Assembly (NCBI GenBank): GCA_040004775.1
Contig: JBDUAD010000001.1
Coordinates: 1 to 64,000, forward strand
Origin: JALZBL01 sp040004775
Lineage (GTDB): Bacteria > Actinomycetota > Actinomycetes > Mycobacteriales > Jatrophihabitantaceae
DNA: 64,000 nt
Direction: 5' to 3'
Made by a program: the position numbers and the translations under genes
Notes under the pieces: generated by a model
What the model was told of the DNA's origin: nothing
The model's database searches: none
Seen by the model: the letters and a program-made list of their open reading frames with translations, nothing else
Shown here: positions 15,576 through 24,590 of the stretch, piece after piece
How positions within the stretch are numbered: the stretch's first letter is position 1
How the letters are laid out: each line of letters starts with the position of its first letter

Positions 15576-18409
15576 TCGCTCGCCGCCTCGGCCGGCACTC
15601 GTGGCGCCGACTTTGCGGCCTTCTTCGCCCCCGCCTTGGCCGGAGACTTCGCTGCGGTCTTCGTGGCCACGGTCCTCGTAGCCGCACCGGCCTTCACCGC
15701 CGCGGTCTTGGCGCCGGCCGCCTTGCGCGCCGGGGCCTTCTTGGCCGCGGCCCGCTTGGCCGGGGCCTTCGTCACCGGGCCGCGGGCTCGCCGGTCGGCC
15801 AGCAGCTCGGCCGCGCGCTCGTCGGTGATCGCCTCTACCGCGTCGTCGCGCCGCAACGAGGCGTTGGTCTCTCCGTCGGTGACGTACGGGCCGAACCGCC
15901 CGTCCTTGACCACCATCGGCTTCTGGGAGACGGGGTCGACGCCCAGCTCGCGCAGCGGCGGTGCCGCCGCGCCCCGTCGTCCGCGGGTCTTGGGCTGAGC
16001 CAGCAGGGCCAGAGCGTCGGCCAGGCTCACCGTGAACAGCTGCTCCTCACTCTCGAGGGACCGCGAGTCGCTGCCCTTCTTGATGTACGGGCCGTAGCGG
16101 CCGTTCTGGGCGGTGATCTCCTCGCCGTCCTCGCCCCCGCCGAGGGTGCGCGGCAGGGTGAGCAGCCGTCGCGCGGTGTCCAGGTCGATCGTGTCCAGCG
16201 ACATAGACGCGAAGAGCGAGGCGGTCCGTTCACCGTCGGTCACGTAGGGGCCGTAGCGGCCGCTGCGGGCGGTGATCTCGCGGCCGGTCTCCGGATCGAC
16301 ACCGAGGTCGTGGTCGCCGGACGGGGCCGAGAACAGCTCCTCGACCTTGGCCGGGGTCAGCTCGTCCGGCGCGAGGTCTTCCGGAATGGACGCGCGCTGT
16401 TCGGTGTCGGCGCCGCGCTGCAGATAGGGCCCGTAGCGGCCGACCCGCACCACGGCATCGGTGCCCTCGATCGGGATCGAGTTCACCCCGCGCGCGTCGA
16501 TGTCCTCCAACCGCTCGGCGATCAGGCGCTTGAGTCCACCCTGGGCCGAGATGCGGGCATGGTCGTCGTCCGACGCGGGAGCACCGGAGCCGAAGTAGAA
16601 CTTGTGCAGCCAGCCGACCCGCGAGGCGTCGCCCGCGGCGATCGAATCGAGGTCGTTCTCCACGGAGGCGGTGAAGTCGTAATCGACCAGCCGTCCGAAG
16701 TAGGACTCGAGCAGCCCCACGACGGCGAAGGCGACCCAGGAGGGAACCAGGGCCGAGCCCTTCTTCCACACGTAGCCGCGATCCTGGATGGTCTGCACGA
16801 TAGAGGCGTAGGTGGACGGGCGGCCGATGCCCATCTCCTCCATGGCCTTGACCAGCGAGGCCTCGGTGTAGCGGGCCGGGGGCTGCGTCGAGTGGCCCTC
16901 GGCTTCGAAGCCGACCGCCCCGAGGCCCTGGCCGCGCTCCAGGGCGGGCAGGCGCTTCTCGGCGTCGTCCTTCTCGGCCGACTCGTCGGTGTCCTCGACG
17001 TAGGCCCGCAGGAAACCGGGGAACGTGATCGTGCGCCCGGACGTAGCGAACTCGGCCCGCTCGCCGGCCACCGACTCCCCGCTCAGGCGCACCGAGACGG
17101 TCGTGCCCACGGCGTCGGCCATCTGGGAGGCCAGCGTGCGCTGCCAGACCAGCTCGTAGAGCCGGAACTCGTCGCTGGACAACGAGGAGGCTAGTTGCCC
17201 CGGAGTGCGGAAGGCGTCGCCGGCCGGGCGGATCGCCTCGTGGGCCTCCTGAGCGTTCTTGACCTTGCGGGTGTAGGTGCGAGCCTCGGCCGGCACGTAG
17301 GCGTCCCCGTAGAGCTCCCGCGCCTGGGTGCGTGCCGCGGACAGCGCGGTCTGCGACAGCGTGGTGGAGTCGGTGCGCATGTAGGTGATGTGGCCGTTCT
17401 CGTACAGCCGTTGGGCCACCCGCATGACGACCTGGGACGACCAGCGGAACTTGCGCCCGGCCTCCTGCTGCAGCGTCGAGGTCATGAACGGCGGATAGGG
17501 CCGGCGCCGGTAGGGCCGCTCCTCGACCCGGCCGACGGTGAACGGGCGGTCCTCGAGCCGGGCGGCCAGACCACGGGCGCCGGCTTCGTCGAGGTGCAGG
17601 ACGTCGGCCGGAGCCCGACCCGTCTCTGGGGCGAAGTCGCGTCCGGTGGCGACGCGGACATCGTCCACCCCGACCAGCGCCGCGGTGAAGGTAGGTGGGT
17701 CGCCGGCCTTCGCGTCGGCCGGGTCGACGGAGAAGGTGCCCTCGACGTCCCAGTAGTCGGCGACCTTGAACCGCATGCGGGCCCGCTCCCGCTCGACGAC
17801 GATCCGGGTGGCCACCGACTGCACGCGTCCGGCTGACAGCCGGGGCAGCACCTTTTTCCACAGGACCGGGGAGACCTCGTAGCCGTAGAGCCGGTCGAGG
17901 ATGCGACGGGTCTCCTGAGCGTCGACCAGGTCCTCGTCGATCTCGCGGGGATTGTCCACCGCCCGGGCGATCGCCTGCGGAGTGATCTCGTGGAAGACCA
18001 TCCGGCGCACGGGGATCGTCGGGTTCAGGGTCTGCACGAGATGCCAGGCGATGGCCTCGCCCTCGCGGTCCTCGTCCGTGGCCAGGTAGAGCTCGTCGGC
18101 GTCCTTGACCAGGGACTTGAGCTTGCTCACCTGCTGCTTGCGGTCGGGACTGACGACATAGAGCGGCTCGAAGTCGTGCTCGGTGTCCACACCGAGCCGG
18201 GCCCACGCCTCACCCTTGTACTGGCTCGGCACGTCGGCGGCGTTGCGTGGAAGGTCGCGGATGTGGCCGATCGAGGCCTCGACGACGTAGCCCGGGCCGA
18301 GGTAGCCACTGATCGTCTTGGCCTTCGACGGGGACTCGACGACGACCAGCTTCGTACCGGTGCTTCCGTCGGTGCTCCTGGCGTTGGCGCTGCGGCGCTT
18401 GCCGGCCAT
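15572..18409 (-). CDS. topA: DNA topoisomerase I (type IA)
   Basis: About 945 residues. The Toprim domain shows VVVESPSKAKTI (Glu) and YLATDEDREGEAIAWHL (DxDxE), and the active-site tyrosine lies in GHITYMRTDSTTLS. The enzyme relaxes negative supercoils through a 5'-phosphotyrosine intermediate. After about residue 600 come four copies of the actinobacterial C-terminal repeat (GRYGPYLQRG, GRYGPYVTDG, GRYGPYIKKG, GRFGPYVTDG) in place of zinc fingers. A Lys/Ala-rich tail (KAPAKRAAAKKAPARKAAG and onward) favours DNA binding and processivity. The ATG at 18409, with GAGGTGA just upstream, is preferred to the GTG at 18418. Confidence 0.95.
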   Translation of the reverse strand: MAGKRRSANARSTDGSTGTKLVVVESPSKAKTISGYLGPGYVVEASIGHIRDLPRNAADVPSQYKGEAWARLGVDTEHDFEPLYVVSPDRKQQVSKLKSLVKDADELYLATDEDREGEAIAWHLVQTLNPTIPVRRMVFHEITPQAIARAVDNPREIDEDLVDAQETRRILDRLYGYEVSPVLWKKVLPRLSAGRVQSVATRIVVERERARMRFKVADYWDVEGTFSVDPADAKAGDPPTFTAALVGVDDVRVATGRDFAPETGRAPADVLHLDEAGARGLAARLEDRPFTVGRVEERPYRRRPYPPFMTSTLQQEAGRKFRWSSQVVMRVAQRLYENGHITYMRTDSTTLSQTALSAARTQARELYGDAYVPAEARTYTRKVKNAQEAHEAIRPAGDAFRTPGQLASSLSSDEFRLYELVWQRTLASQMADAVGTTVSVRLSGESVAGERAEFATSGRTITFPGFLRAYVEDTDESAEKDDAEKRLPALERGQGLGAVGFEAEGHSTQPPARYTEASLVKAMEEMGIGRPSTYASIVQTIQDRGYVWKKGSALVPSWVAFAVVGLLESYFGRLVDYDFTASVENDLDSIAAGDASRVGWLHKFYFGSGAPASDDDHARISAQGGLKRLIAERLEDIDARGVNSIPIEGTDAVVRVGRYGPYLQRGADTEQRASIPEDLAPDELTPAKVEELFSAPSGDHDLGVDPETGREITARSGRYGPYVTDGERTASLFASMSLDTIDLDTARRLLTLPRTLGGGEDGEEITAQNGRYGPYIKKGSDSRSLESEEQLFTVSLADALALLAQPKTRGRRGAAAPPLRELGVDPVSQKPMVVKDGRFGPYVTDGETNASLRRDDAVEAITDERAAELLADRRARGPVTKAPAKRAAAKKAPARKAAGAKTAAVKAGAATRTVATKTAAKSPAKAGAKKAAKSAPRVPAEAASD

Positions 18410-18858
18410 CGTGTTCACCTCGCTTCGTCGTTCCTCGTCGGTGCTTCGTTCCTCGTCGGTGCTTCGTCCTCGGCCGAACGGTCGTCGACGTCCGGTCTGC
18501 GTCGACGCCGGCTGCGTCGGAATCGCTCACCGACGTCGGGGGTCCGTGGTCGACCGTGGGTCGGCGAGCTTTCCCCGGTAGGCCGACCCTCGTCGCCGCC
18601 CGTTAGTGGCTGTTCAGTCAGGTGGCTGCGCGGCGGAGCACGGCCGGGTGGCCTGCGTGCCGTCGTTTCGGCGCCGATCCCGCGGACCGATCCGACAGTA
18701 CGCAGACCGAACGGATGCTCCGCTCGACCCGGCGGACCGTACCTCACCCGGACGAACGCTGGGAGTGAAGTCACAATGCCCGACTGAATTGCGTCGGATC
18801 AGAGGGGCGCTCGGGACGGTCGCCGACGGAGGAGTCGGGGATCCGGACAGGCAAAGGG
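18410..18858. other. Intergenic region upstream of topA
   Basis: About 450 bp with no convincing gene. Long frames on both strands are Arg/Pro-rich, as expected by chance at this GC. A tandem repeat lies at 18429-18464. The topA promoter is expected here but no clear -10/-35 pair stands out. Confidence 0.5.
18429..18464. repeat. Two tandem 18-bp units upstream of topA
   Basis: CGTTCCTCGTCGGTGCTT occurs twice head to tail (18429-18446 and 18447-18464), 20 bp before the topA start. It falls in the probable 5' leader. topA is often supercoiling-regulated, and a direct repeat here could be a binding site or mere replication slippage. Confidence 0.7.
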
Positions 18859-19368
18859 CTACACCGACAGCTCGGCCTGAACCAGGAAGCGCTCGACGAT
18901 CTGCTCGGGATCCAGGGTGACATCGCCGACCACTCCCAACTCGTCGGGCTGCAGCGGTTCCAGGGTGTCGTACTGCGAGCGGACCAGGGGGGCGGGCATG
19001 TAATGGCCGGTTCGGCGGCCGACCCGGTCGGTGACGAGGCCCTGGTCACCGCTCAAGTGCAGGAAACACGCCTGCGGGGCGCCGGTGCGCAGCACGTCGC
19101 GGTAGCGGCGTTTGAGCGCGGAGCAGGCCAGGACCGCTCCGTCAGGCTGGGCGCGCAGCCAGTTCCGCAACGCTCGCAGCCATGGAGCGCGGTCGTGGTC
19201 GTCCAAGGGCCGACCGGCCGCCATCTCGGCTCGTGCCGCGGTGGTGTGGAAGTCGTCGGCGTCGGCCATCGGCACCTGCAGCCGGTCGGCCAGGATTCGG
19301 CCGACCGTGGTCTTGCCGCTTCCGGACACGCCCATCACCACCACGTAGGGCGCGGATCCGAGCAACAC
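18859..19368 (-). CDS. gntK: Gluconokinase
   Basis: 169-residue P-loop kinase of the GntK/shikimate-kinase type that phosphorylates D-gluconate to 6-phosphogluconate. Visible features are the Walker A motif VMGVSGSGKTT at the N-terminus, ADADDFHTTAARAEMAAGRPLDDHDRAPWL (substrate and DxD region), and LACSALKRRYRDVLR. The lid segment follows around RVGRRTGHYMPAPLVRSQ. Length matches the family (165-175). The next gene on the same strand lies 78 bp upstream and is unrelated, so gntK probably has its own promoter. No gluconate permease is visible in the window. Confidence 0.9.
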   Translation of the reverse strand: MLLGSAPYVVVMGVSGSGKTTVGRILADRLQVPMADADDFHTTAARAEMAAGRPLDDHDRAPWLRALRNWLRAQPDGAVLACSALKRRYRDVLRTGAPQACFLHLSGDQGLVTDRVGRRTGHYMPAPLVRSQYDTLEPLQPDELGVVGDVTLDPEQIVERFLVQAELSV

Positions 19369-19446
19369 GGACGGAAGATAGCGGGCCCGGTCGACCAGCG
19401 AGCTTGTCCACCAGGGAGCCGCCCGACGGCTGTGCCGGCCCTCGGG

Positions 19447-19938
19447 CTACGCCGGCGCGTCGAGCAGCAGGTAGGCCAGCGCCACGACGGCGACCCCGGC
19501 GGCTACCCATTGCGAGCCGGACAGGTGCACCCCATAGCGGAAGCGGTCCAGCACCAACGCACCGACCGTCACCACGACGACCCAGCCCAACGTGACCACG
19601 GACAGCTCACCGGCGCGCAGGCTGGTGGCATAGAGCCAGAACAGAACGACGAACACCGACGCGCCGCCCAGAAAGGTCAACGGAGAGGCGGCAGTGGCCC
19701 AGGACTTGGCCAGCACCGCGCCGACGAGATCGAGGCCGGCCAAGCCGACGACCACGGCGACGATGCCGAGCGGGCCGGGCAGACGGCACAGCACGGTGGC
19801 GACGGTGCCGGCAGCGGTGACGGCGAGCGTCGGCAGGAGCCGGCGCGATGCGCAAGGCTGGTCCGTCGGCGACGTCGGCGCGGTGGTGCGCTCGGACAGC
19901 AACGCCGTCGGCCGGCCCTGTGTCAGCGATCGCTCCAT
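19447..19938 (-). CDS. Small four-helix membrane protein (EamA/SMR-like)
   Basis: 163 residues from the ATG at 19938; a longer frame to 20049 begins with a repetitive Arg/Pro stretch and is unlikely. Four to five hydrophobic helices (PTLAVTAAGTVATVLC, LGIVAVVVGLAGLDLVGAVLA, FLGGASVFVVLFWLYATSL, LGWVVVVTVGALVL, WVAAGVAVVALAYLLL) resemble half of a drug/metabolite transporter. The pattern of a Trp/Tyr-containing second half fits EamA or DMT proteins. No substrate is predictable. No clear ribosome binding site was found, which limits confidence in the start. Confidence 0.65.
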   Translation of the reverse strand: MERSLTQGRPTALLSERTTAPTSPTDQPCASRRLLPTLAVTAAGTVATVLCRLPGPLGIVAVVVGLAGLDLVGAVLAKSWATAASPLTFLGGASVFVVLFWLYATSLRAGELSVVTLGWVVVVTVGALVLDRFRYGVHLSGSQWVAAGVAVVALAYLLLDAPA

Positions 19939-19983
19939 GCCAGCAGGAGTGGGCAAGATCGCCGTTGATACCGAGCGGCGGGT

Positions 19984-20010
19984 CCGGTCAGGCCGGTCAG
20001 GTCGGTCAGG
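19984..20010. repeat. Three 9-bp tandem units
   Basis: CCGGTCAGG, CCGGTCAGG and TCGGTCAGG occur head to tail between the small membrane-protein gene and the next gene upstream, overlapping that gene's 3' end. Probably slippage. Confidence 0.6.
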
Positions 20011-20581
20011 CCGGCCAATTTCGGCCGGCGCCGGCCGGCGGCTCACCAAGCAGCTCGGCGCAACGGTGGAGCCGCTTCAGGCCGGTGATGCGCCAGCCGG
20101 GCCGGCCCCGCTCCCCGATGCCGACGGCCGGCAGTCCGAGCGCGGCCAGCTGCGCACCGGCCGCCAGGTGGGTACGGCTCTGCACCGACGCCGTCCCCAG
20201 CAGATAACCAACATCGTCACCGTGCCCGGCGGCGATGGCCCACAGGCGCAATCCGGCCGGAGTCAGGGCCAGATCGGCCGGCGGCGCCACCAATGCTCCG
20301 CGCGTCCAGCGCTGAGCCGGAGCGACGAGGTCGGACCGAAAGCCCGTGCGAACGGCAAGCAGCTCGGCCTCGGCCGGCGCCTGCTCCCCGGGCAAATCCC
20401 GCCGTCCGAACTCTTCGAGCAGGGCCGACACCCGCCACTCGGCGTCGACCAGGATCGACAGGCGGGCCCGGTGGTCGCTGCCCTGCCCGGCCTGCACCCA
20501 CCAACCACCGGCGAGCACGAGCCCGTCGAGGTCCAGGCGCGTCGGTTCGGCCACTTCCGCGCCGAACAGGGAGAACTGCAT
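20006..20581 (-). CDS. Conserved actinobacterial hypothetical protein
   Basis: 191 residues starting MQFSLFGAEVAEPT. The opening MQFSLFG-A and the segments LDGLVLAGGWWVQ, LSILVDAEWRVSALL, ALVAPPADLALTPAGLRLWAIAAG and RCAELLGEPP are familiar from an uncharacterised actinobacterial protein usually found near topA and the pyrophosphatase gene. No enzyme motif is visible. The sequence is mixed alpha/beta and soluble. The ATG at 20581 has only a weak upstream purine stretch. It lies between the small membrane-protein gene and hppA. Real by codon bias and family memory; function unknown. Confidence 0.75.
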   Translation of the reverse strand: MQFSLFGAEVAEPTRLDLDGLVLAGGWWVQAGQGSDHRARLSILVDAEWRVSALLEEFGRRDLPGEQAPAEAELLAVRTGFRSDLVAPAQRWTRGALVAPPADLALTPAGLRLWAIAAGHGDDVGYLLGTASVQSRTHLAAGAQLAALGLPAVGIGERGRPGWRITGLKRLHRCAELLGEPPAGAGRNWPA

Positions 20582-20725
20582 AGCCGAACATCATCGCGTA
20601 CTCGAGACGATGCGCCCGGTGAGCCGCCGCACCGCCGCGCTTCAGCCGTCCCTGCCACGGCGCCCGGGGTCGATCACGGCTGCAGCCTCAGGTGACGGCT
20701 GCAGCGTCAGGTGAGGGTCGCAGCG

Positions 20726-23068
20726 TCAGCCGCGGGTCCGAGCCGGGGCGGCGGGCGTCTCCGCCGTGGCCGGGTCGACGTTGATCGAGGACGCTCGGCG
20801 CTTGGCCACCGTGACCGCCGCGACGATGATCGCGACCGCGACCAGAGCGATGATCAAGCGCACCGCCGCGTTGGCGTCGTTGCCGACCGAGTACTGCACC
20901 ACCGCCGGTGCGATCAGCACCGAAACCAAGTTCATGACCTTGATCAGCGGGTTGATCGCCGGGCCGGCGGTGTCCTTGAACGGATCACCGACGGTGTCAC
21001 CGATGACCGTCGCTTCGTGTGCGGCCGAGCCCTTACCGCCGTGGTTGCCGTCCTCGACCAGCTTTTTGGCGTTGTCCCAGGAACCACCGGAGTTGGCCAG
21101 GAACACCGCCATCAACGTGCCGGTGGCGATGGCGCCGCCGAGGAAGCCGGCCAGCGGACCGAGGCCGAGGCCGAAGCCGACGGCCACTGGGGCGAGGACA
21201 GCGAGCAGCCCGGGCGTGATCAGCTCACGCAGCGAATCGCGGGTGCAGATGTCGACCACTCGCCCGTACTCCGGGCGCTCGGTGCCGTCCATGATCCCGG
21301 GATGGGTTCGGAACTGGTTGCGCACTTCGTAGACCACGGCGCCGGCGGCCCGGGAGACGGCGTTGATGGCCAGGCCGGAGAACATGAAGACCACAGCCGC
21401 ACCGATGATCACGCCGACCAACGTGTTGGGGCTCACGATCTGGAACGTGAAGGAGTTCTGCACGAATGTCGACTCACCGCTCAGATGGGTTCCGGCGTCG
21501 TCCAGTGCTCGGCTGATCGAGTTCTGGTAAGCGCCGAACAGCGCGGTGGCGGCCAGCACCGCGGTGGAGATGGCGATGCCCTTGGTGATGGCCTTGGTCG
21601 TGTTACCGACCGCGTCGAGCTCGGTCAGGATCTGCGCGCCCTCGGCCGTTACGTCGCCCGACATCTCGGCGATCCCCTGAGCGTTGTCCGAGACCGGGCC
21701 GAACGTGTCCATGGCCACGATCACGCCGACCGTGGTGAGCAGTCCACAGCCGGCCAGGGCCACGGCGAACAGCGCGACTGTGATTGAGGATCCGCCGAGC
21801 AGGAACGCACCGAACACCGCCGCGCTGATGACCAGCGCGGTGTAGACCGCCGACTCGAAGCCGACCGAGATGCCGGCCAGGATGACCGTGGCAGCACCGG
21901 TGAGCGAGCTGCGCCCGACGTCCTGCACCGGCTTGTGCTCGGTGCCGGTGTAGATGCCGGTGAGCCAGAGGATGACCGCGGCCAGCACGATGCCGATGAT
22001 GACCGCGACGGTGGCGATGACCGCGGGGTTGCCGGTGCCGCCGCCGGTGTTGCCGTTGAGGTCGGAGAAGGAGGTCGGCAAGTACACGAACGCGGCGACC
22101 GTGCACAGCACGATCGAGATGGCGGCGGTGACGTAGAAGCTGCGGTTGATCGCGGCCAGACCGCTCTCGCTCGGGCGCACGCGGGTGATGTAGACGCCGA
22201 CGATCGCGGTGAGCACGCCGATGGCCGGAACGATGAGCGGAAAGAGCAGACCTTTCGTGCCGAATGCGACCGAGCCCAGGATCAGCGACGCCACCAAGGT
22301 GACCGCGTAGGACTCGAACAGGTCCGCGGCCATGCCGGCGCAGTCGCCGACGTTGTCACCCACGTTGTCGGCAATGGTGGCGGCGTTGCGCGGGTCGTCC
22401 TCGGGGATGCCGGCCTCCACCTTGCCGACCAGGTCCGCCCCGACGTCAGCGGCCTTGGTGAAGATGCCACCGCCGACCCGCATGAACATGGCCAGGGTGG
22501 CCGCGCCGAAGCCGAAGCCCTCGAGCACCCGGGGAGCGTGGTCGGTGTAGCTGAACACCACGATGGCTGCCCCGAGCAGACCGAGGCCGACGGTGGCCAT
22601 ACCGACCGCGCCGCCGGTGCGGAACGCAATGCGCATAGCACGCTCGCGGCCCTCGTTGTTGGCCGCGGCGGCGACACGGACATTGGCCCGCGTGGCCAGC
22701 CACATGCCGAAGTAGCCGATCGAGGCGGAGAAGCCGGCGCCGATGAGGAAGAACACCGAGCGACCGATGCGCTCAGCACTGTCGTCGGCGGGCAGGAAGA
22801 ACAGCACCACAAATACCACCGCGACGACCACGGACAACGTGCGGAATTGTCGCTTCAGGTAGGCCGCGGCGCCCTCCTGGACCGCTTCGGCGATCTCGAC
22901 CATCTTCGCCGTGCCGTCGTCGGCGCTGAGGACCTCGCGGAAGAGCACGAAGGAGAAGGCCAGGGCGATCAGGGCGACGACCCCGATGACCACGACGAGG
23001 CTCCGGTCGCCGGAACTGAAGTCCACGGCGGCAAGTACCGCTCCGGACGACCCTGAAGACACGGCCAT
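20726..23068 (-). CDS. hppA: Membrane-bound proton-pumping pyrophosphatase
   Basis: 780 residues from the ATG at 23068, which has AAGGAGTC upstream; the longer frame to 23359 is not needed. About 16 transmembrane helices. Catalytic sequences include DVGADLVGKVEAGIPEDDPRNAATIADNVGDNVGDCAGMAADL in the substrate site and the C-terminal GDTVGDPFKDTAGPAINPLIK. It couples pyrophosphate hydrolysis to H+ export. The subtype signature reads GNTTKAITKG. The Lys (in place of Ala) and following Thr mark the K+-independent subfamily, as in Streptomyces. The N-terminus has a short Ser/Gly-rich periplasmic lead. It is monocistronic as far as can be seen. Confidence 0.95.
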   Translation of the reverse strand: MAVSSGSSGAVLAAVDFSSGDRSLVVVIGVVALIALAFSFVLFREVLSADDGTAKMVEIAEAVQEGAAAYLKRQFRTLSVVVAVVFVVLFFLPADDSAERIGRSVFFLIGAGFSASIGYFGMWLATRANVRVAAAANNEGRERAMRIAFRTGGAVGMATVGLGLLGAAIVVFSYTDHAPRVLEGFGFGAATLAMFMRVGGGIFTKAADVGADLVGKVEAGIPEDDPRNAATIADNVGDNVGDCAGMAADLFESYAVTLVASLILGSVAFGTKGLLFPLIVPAIGVLTAIVGVYITRVRPSESGLAAINRSFYVTAAISIVLCTVAAFVYLPTSFSDLNGNTGGGTGNPAVIATVAVIIGIVLAAVILWLTGIYTGTEHKPVQDVGRSSLTGAATVILAGISVGFESAVYTALVISAAVFGAFLLGGSSITVALFAVALAGCGLLTTVGVIVAMDTFGPVSDNAQGIAEMSGDVTAEGAQILTELDAVGNTTKAITKGIAISTAVLAATALFGAYQNSISRALDDAGTHLSGESTFVQNSFTFQIVSPNTLVGVIIGAAVVFMFSGLAINAVSRAAGAVVYEVRNQFRTHPGIMDGTERPEYGRVVDICTRDSLRELITPGLLAVLAPVAVGFGLGLGPLAGFLGGAIATGTLMAVFLANSGGSWDNAKKLVEDGNHGGKGSAAHEATVIGDTVGDPFKDTAGPAINPLIKVMNLVSVLIAPAVVQYSVGNDANAAVRLIIALVAVAIIVAAVTVAKRRASSINVDPATAETPAAPARTRG

Positions 23069-23439
23069 ATCGCAAGACTCCTTTGGCTTGGCGACTCGGT
23101 GCCGCGACCGACCCGTCGCGCAACGGGAAGGACGCGAACTCATAAGACGATGTGCGCTGGTGGCAGAGGTGGAAGCTCCCGCCGGCCTGGACGGCCGAGA
23201 CGGACGGTCCCGTCGATCTCGGCGGATTCTATAGGGCGCGACGGCCTGGGGAACCCCGTCGATCCGGCACAGGGTGGCGCAGTTCACCGCAAGCGCTTGT
23301 GATGGCGGCGTCGTGCCCGCGGGCGAGTGAAGCCGGCGGCTCAGGCCGATGCCCGGCAATGGGGGAAATCGACGGCGGGCTCAGGCGGGCAGGCCGCCGG
23401 CGCAAGCCCGCCTCGCCGGGATGGAGGGCGCCCAGGGCT

Positions 23440-23832
23440 TCAGGCTGGCAGTCGGCCGGCACGAGCCCGAGCCGTGACCGGCCGACGCCCCAGACCGGCC
23501 AGATACACGGTCACCGTGACCGCTACGTCGACCGTTCCGCTCCTCCCATCGGCGGCCAGCTCCGTCCGGCAGCCGGTCAGCCGTGCGCCGTCGAGGCCGG
23601 CGATCCGCTGTGCCCGCGGGCAGATCTGGTCGGTGCCCACGACGCCGATCCCGCCCGCCGCGGCCAGCGCCGCCAGGTCGGCCGCCGCCGCGGCTCGATG
23701 CCGGGCGGCGACGGCCGACGTGCGGAGGGCGACCAACAGGGCCACGGTCAGTACTACGACGGCACCGGCGAGCGCCCACAGGCTCGCGGCGCCACGATCC
23801 CGAGTCCCGATTGCCCGAGCAGCGGCGGTCAC
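23440..23832 (-). CDS. TadE/G-like secretion-locus protein (Rv3654c type)
   Basis: 130 residues with a prepilin-like start, DRGAASLWALAGAVVVLTVALLVAL, which is a charged lead, Gly-Ala junction and hydrophobic helix. It continues AAVAARHRAAAAADLAALAAA, the TadG-type pattern. The rest includes a Cys pair (ICPRAQ…GCRTEL) that may form a disulfide. It matches the small protein at the end of the mycobacterial Rv3654c-Rv3660c locus. The GTG at 23832 overlaps the stop of the TadE gene (GTGA). It is probably a minor pilin or pseudopilin of the tad machinery. Confidence 0.8.
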   Translation of the reverse strand: MTAAARAIGTRDRGAASLWALAGAVVVLTVALLVALRTSAVAARHRAAAAADLAALAAAGGIGVVGTDQICPRAQRIAGLDGARLTGCRTELAADGRSGTVDVAVTVTVYLAGLGRRPVTARARAGRLPA

Positions 23833-24239
23833 GGCGGTTGCGCCGTGCCGTTCGGCGAAGTGCCGGGCTGCCCAGCGTCGGTGGATGACGCCTCCGCGGC
23901 GGCCACCGCTCGCTGGCTGACCGTCGCCGCGGGCAGGTCGACACCGGCCGGTCGGACCCGCACGCTGACCACGACCGTGATGGTGTCCGGACTGCGGCTG
24001 ATGGTGATGCGTGCCGATCGGCCCGCGGCCCTACGACCAAGATCCTCGGCCCGCGGATCGTTGCGGGCGGCGGCGCGAGCAACCTCACGGGCGGCATCGA
24101 CGCAGCGCGCCTGAGCATCGGCGACCTGCACTGCGTAGAGCCCGGCCATCAACAGCACCACCAGGACGGGCAGGGCCGCCGCCAGTTCGACCGTCGCCAT
24201 GCCGCGGTCGTCGCGGCGGTGCCCAAGCGCCGTGCTCAT
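23829..24239 (-). CDS. TadE-family pilus assembly protein
   Basis: 136 residues from the ATG at 24239. The N-terminus DRGMATVELAAALPVLVVLLMAGLYAV is the classical TadE motif: charged leader, the Glu five residues into the hydrophobic helix, and a single membrane anchor. This is followed by a helical stalk (DAQARCVDAAREVARAAARND) and a beta-rich periplasmic part. TadE proteins are pseudopilins cleaved by the TadV/CpaA-type peptidase and needed for Flp pilus assembly. The ATG overlaps the stop of the DUF4244 gene as ATGA and its own stop overlaps the next gene, so the three are a tightly coupled unit. Confidence 0.85.
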   Translation of the reverse strand: MSTALGHRRDDRGMATVELAAALPVLVVLLMAGLYAVQVADAQARCVDAAREVARAAARNDPRAEDLGRRAAGRSARITISRSPDTITVVVSVRVRPAGVDLPAATVSQRAVAAAEASSTDAGQPGTSPNGTAQPP

Positions 24240-24439
24240 AGCTGGATGTTCAACGCGCCCTGAATGATCGACGACAACGCACTGCGCACCGCGCCGCTCT
24301 GCACCACCTTGAGCAAGACGGCGGCGAACGCCACCGCAGCGACCGTGCCGACCGCGTACTCCGCCGTGCTCATGCCGCGATCCGATGTACGACGCAGCCG
24401 AGCGACGATGCGCGACACCCAAGCCAAGATCACTCGCAT
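24236..24439 (-). CDS. DUF4244 Flp-pilin-like small protein
   Basis: 67 residues: MRVILAWVSRIVARLRRTSDRGMSTAEYAVGTVAAVAFAAVLLKVV and onward. The leader and the TAEYAVG motif (with the Glu of type IV pilins) identify the DUF4244/Flp-type pilin, the probable major subunit of this tad locus. A strong AGGAGGT lies 8-10 bp upstream of the ATG at 24439. That fits a highly translated pilin and makes this the natural first gene of the pilin sub-operon. Cleavage would be expected near RGM/STAEY. The stop overlaps TadE. Confidence 0.85.
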   Translation of the reverse strand: MRVILAWVSRIVARLRRTSDRGMSTAEYAVGTVAAVAFAAVLLKVVQSGAVRSALSSIIQGALNIQL

Positions 24440-24590
24440 GATCACTACCTCCTGCCGTTGCCTCGCCCCGATGACGAGCGCTGTCACCACCGTGAGGCCA
24501 CCGCTGCGTCTCCGGCGCGGTTCGCCCCCGGATGTGCATGGCGGGAGGAGCTGTGGACGAAGGTGAGCGGAGTGCGAGCCGGCTGGGGAA

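Noticed and set aside
18415..18774. 119-codon minus-strand frame upstream of topA
   Set aside because: Arg/Pro-rich with a repeat-derived end (EAPTRNEAPTRN), no ribosome binding site and no family; more likely the topA leader.
21935..23056. 373-codon open frame on the plus strand
   Set aside because: Antisense of hppA; composition (Asp/Gly/His/Arg) is that of a reverse-complement shadow.
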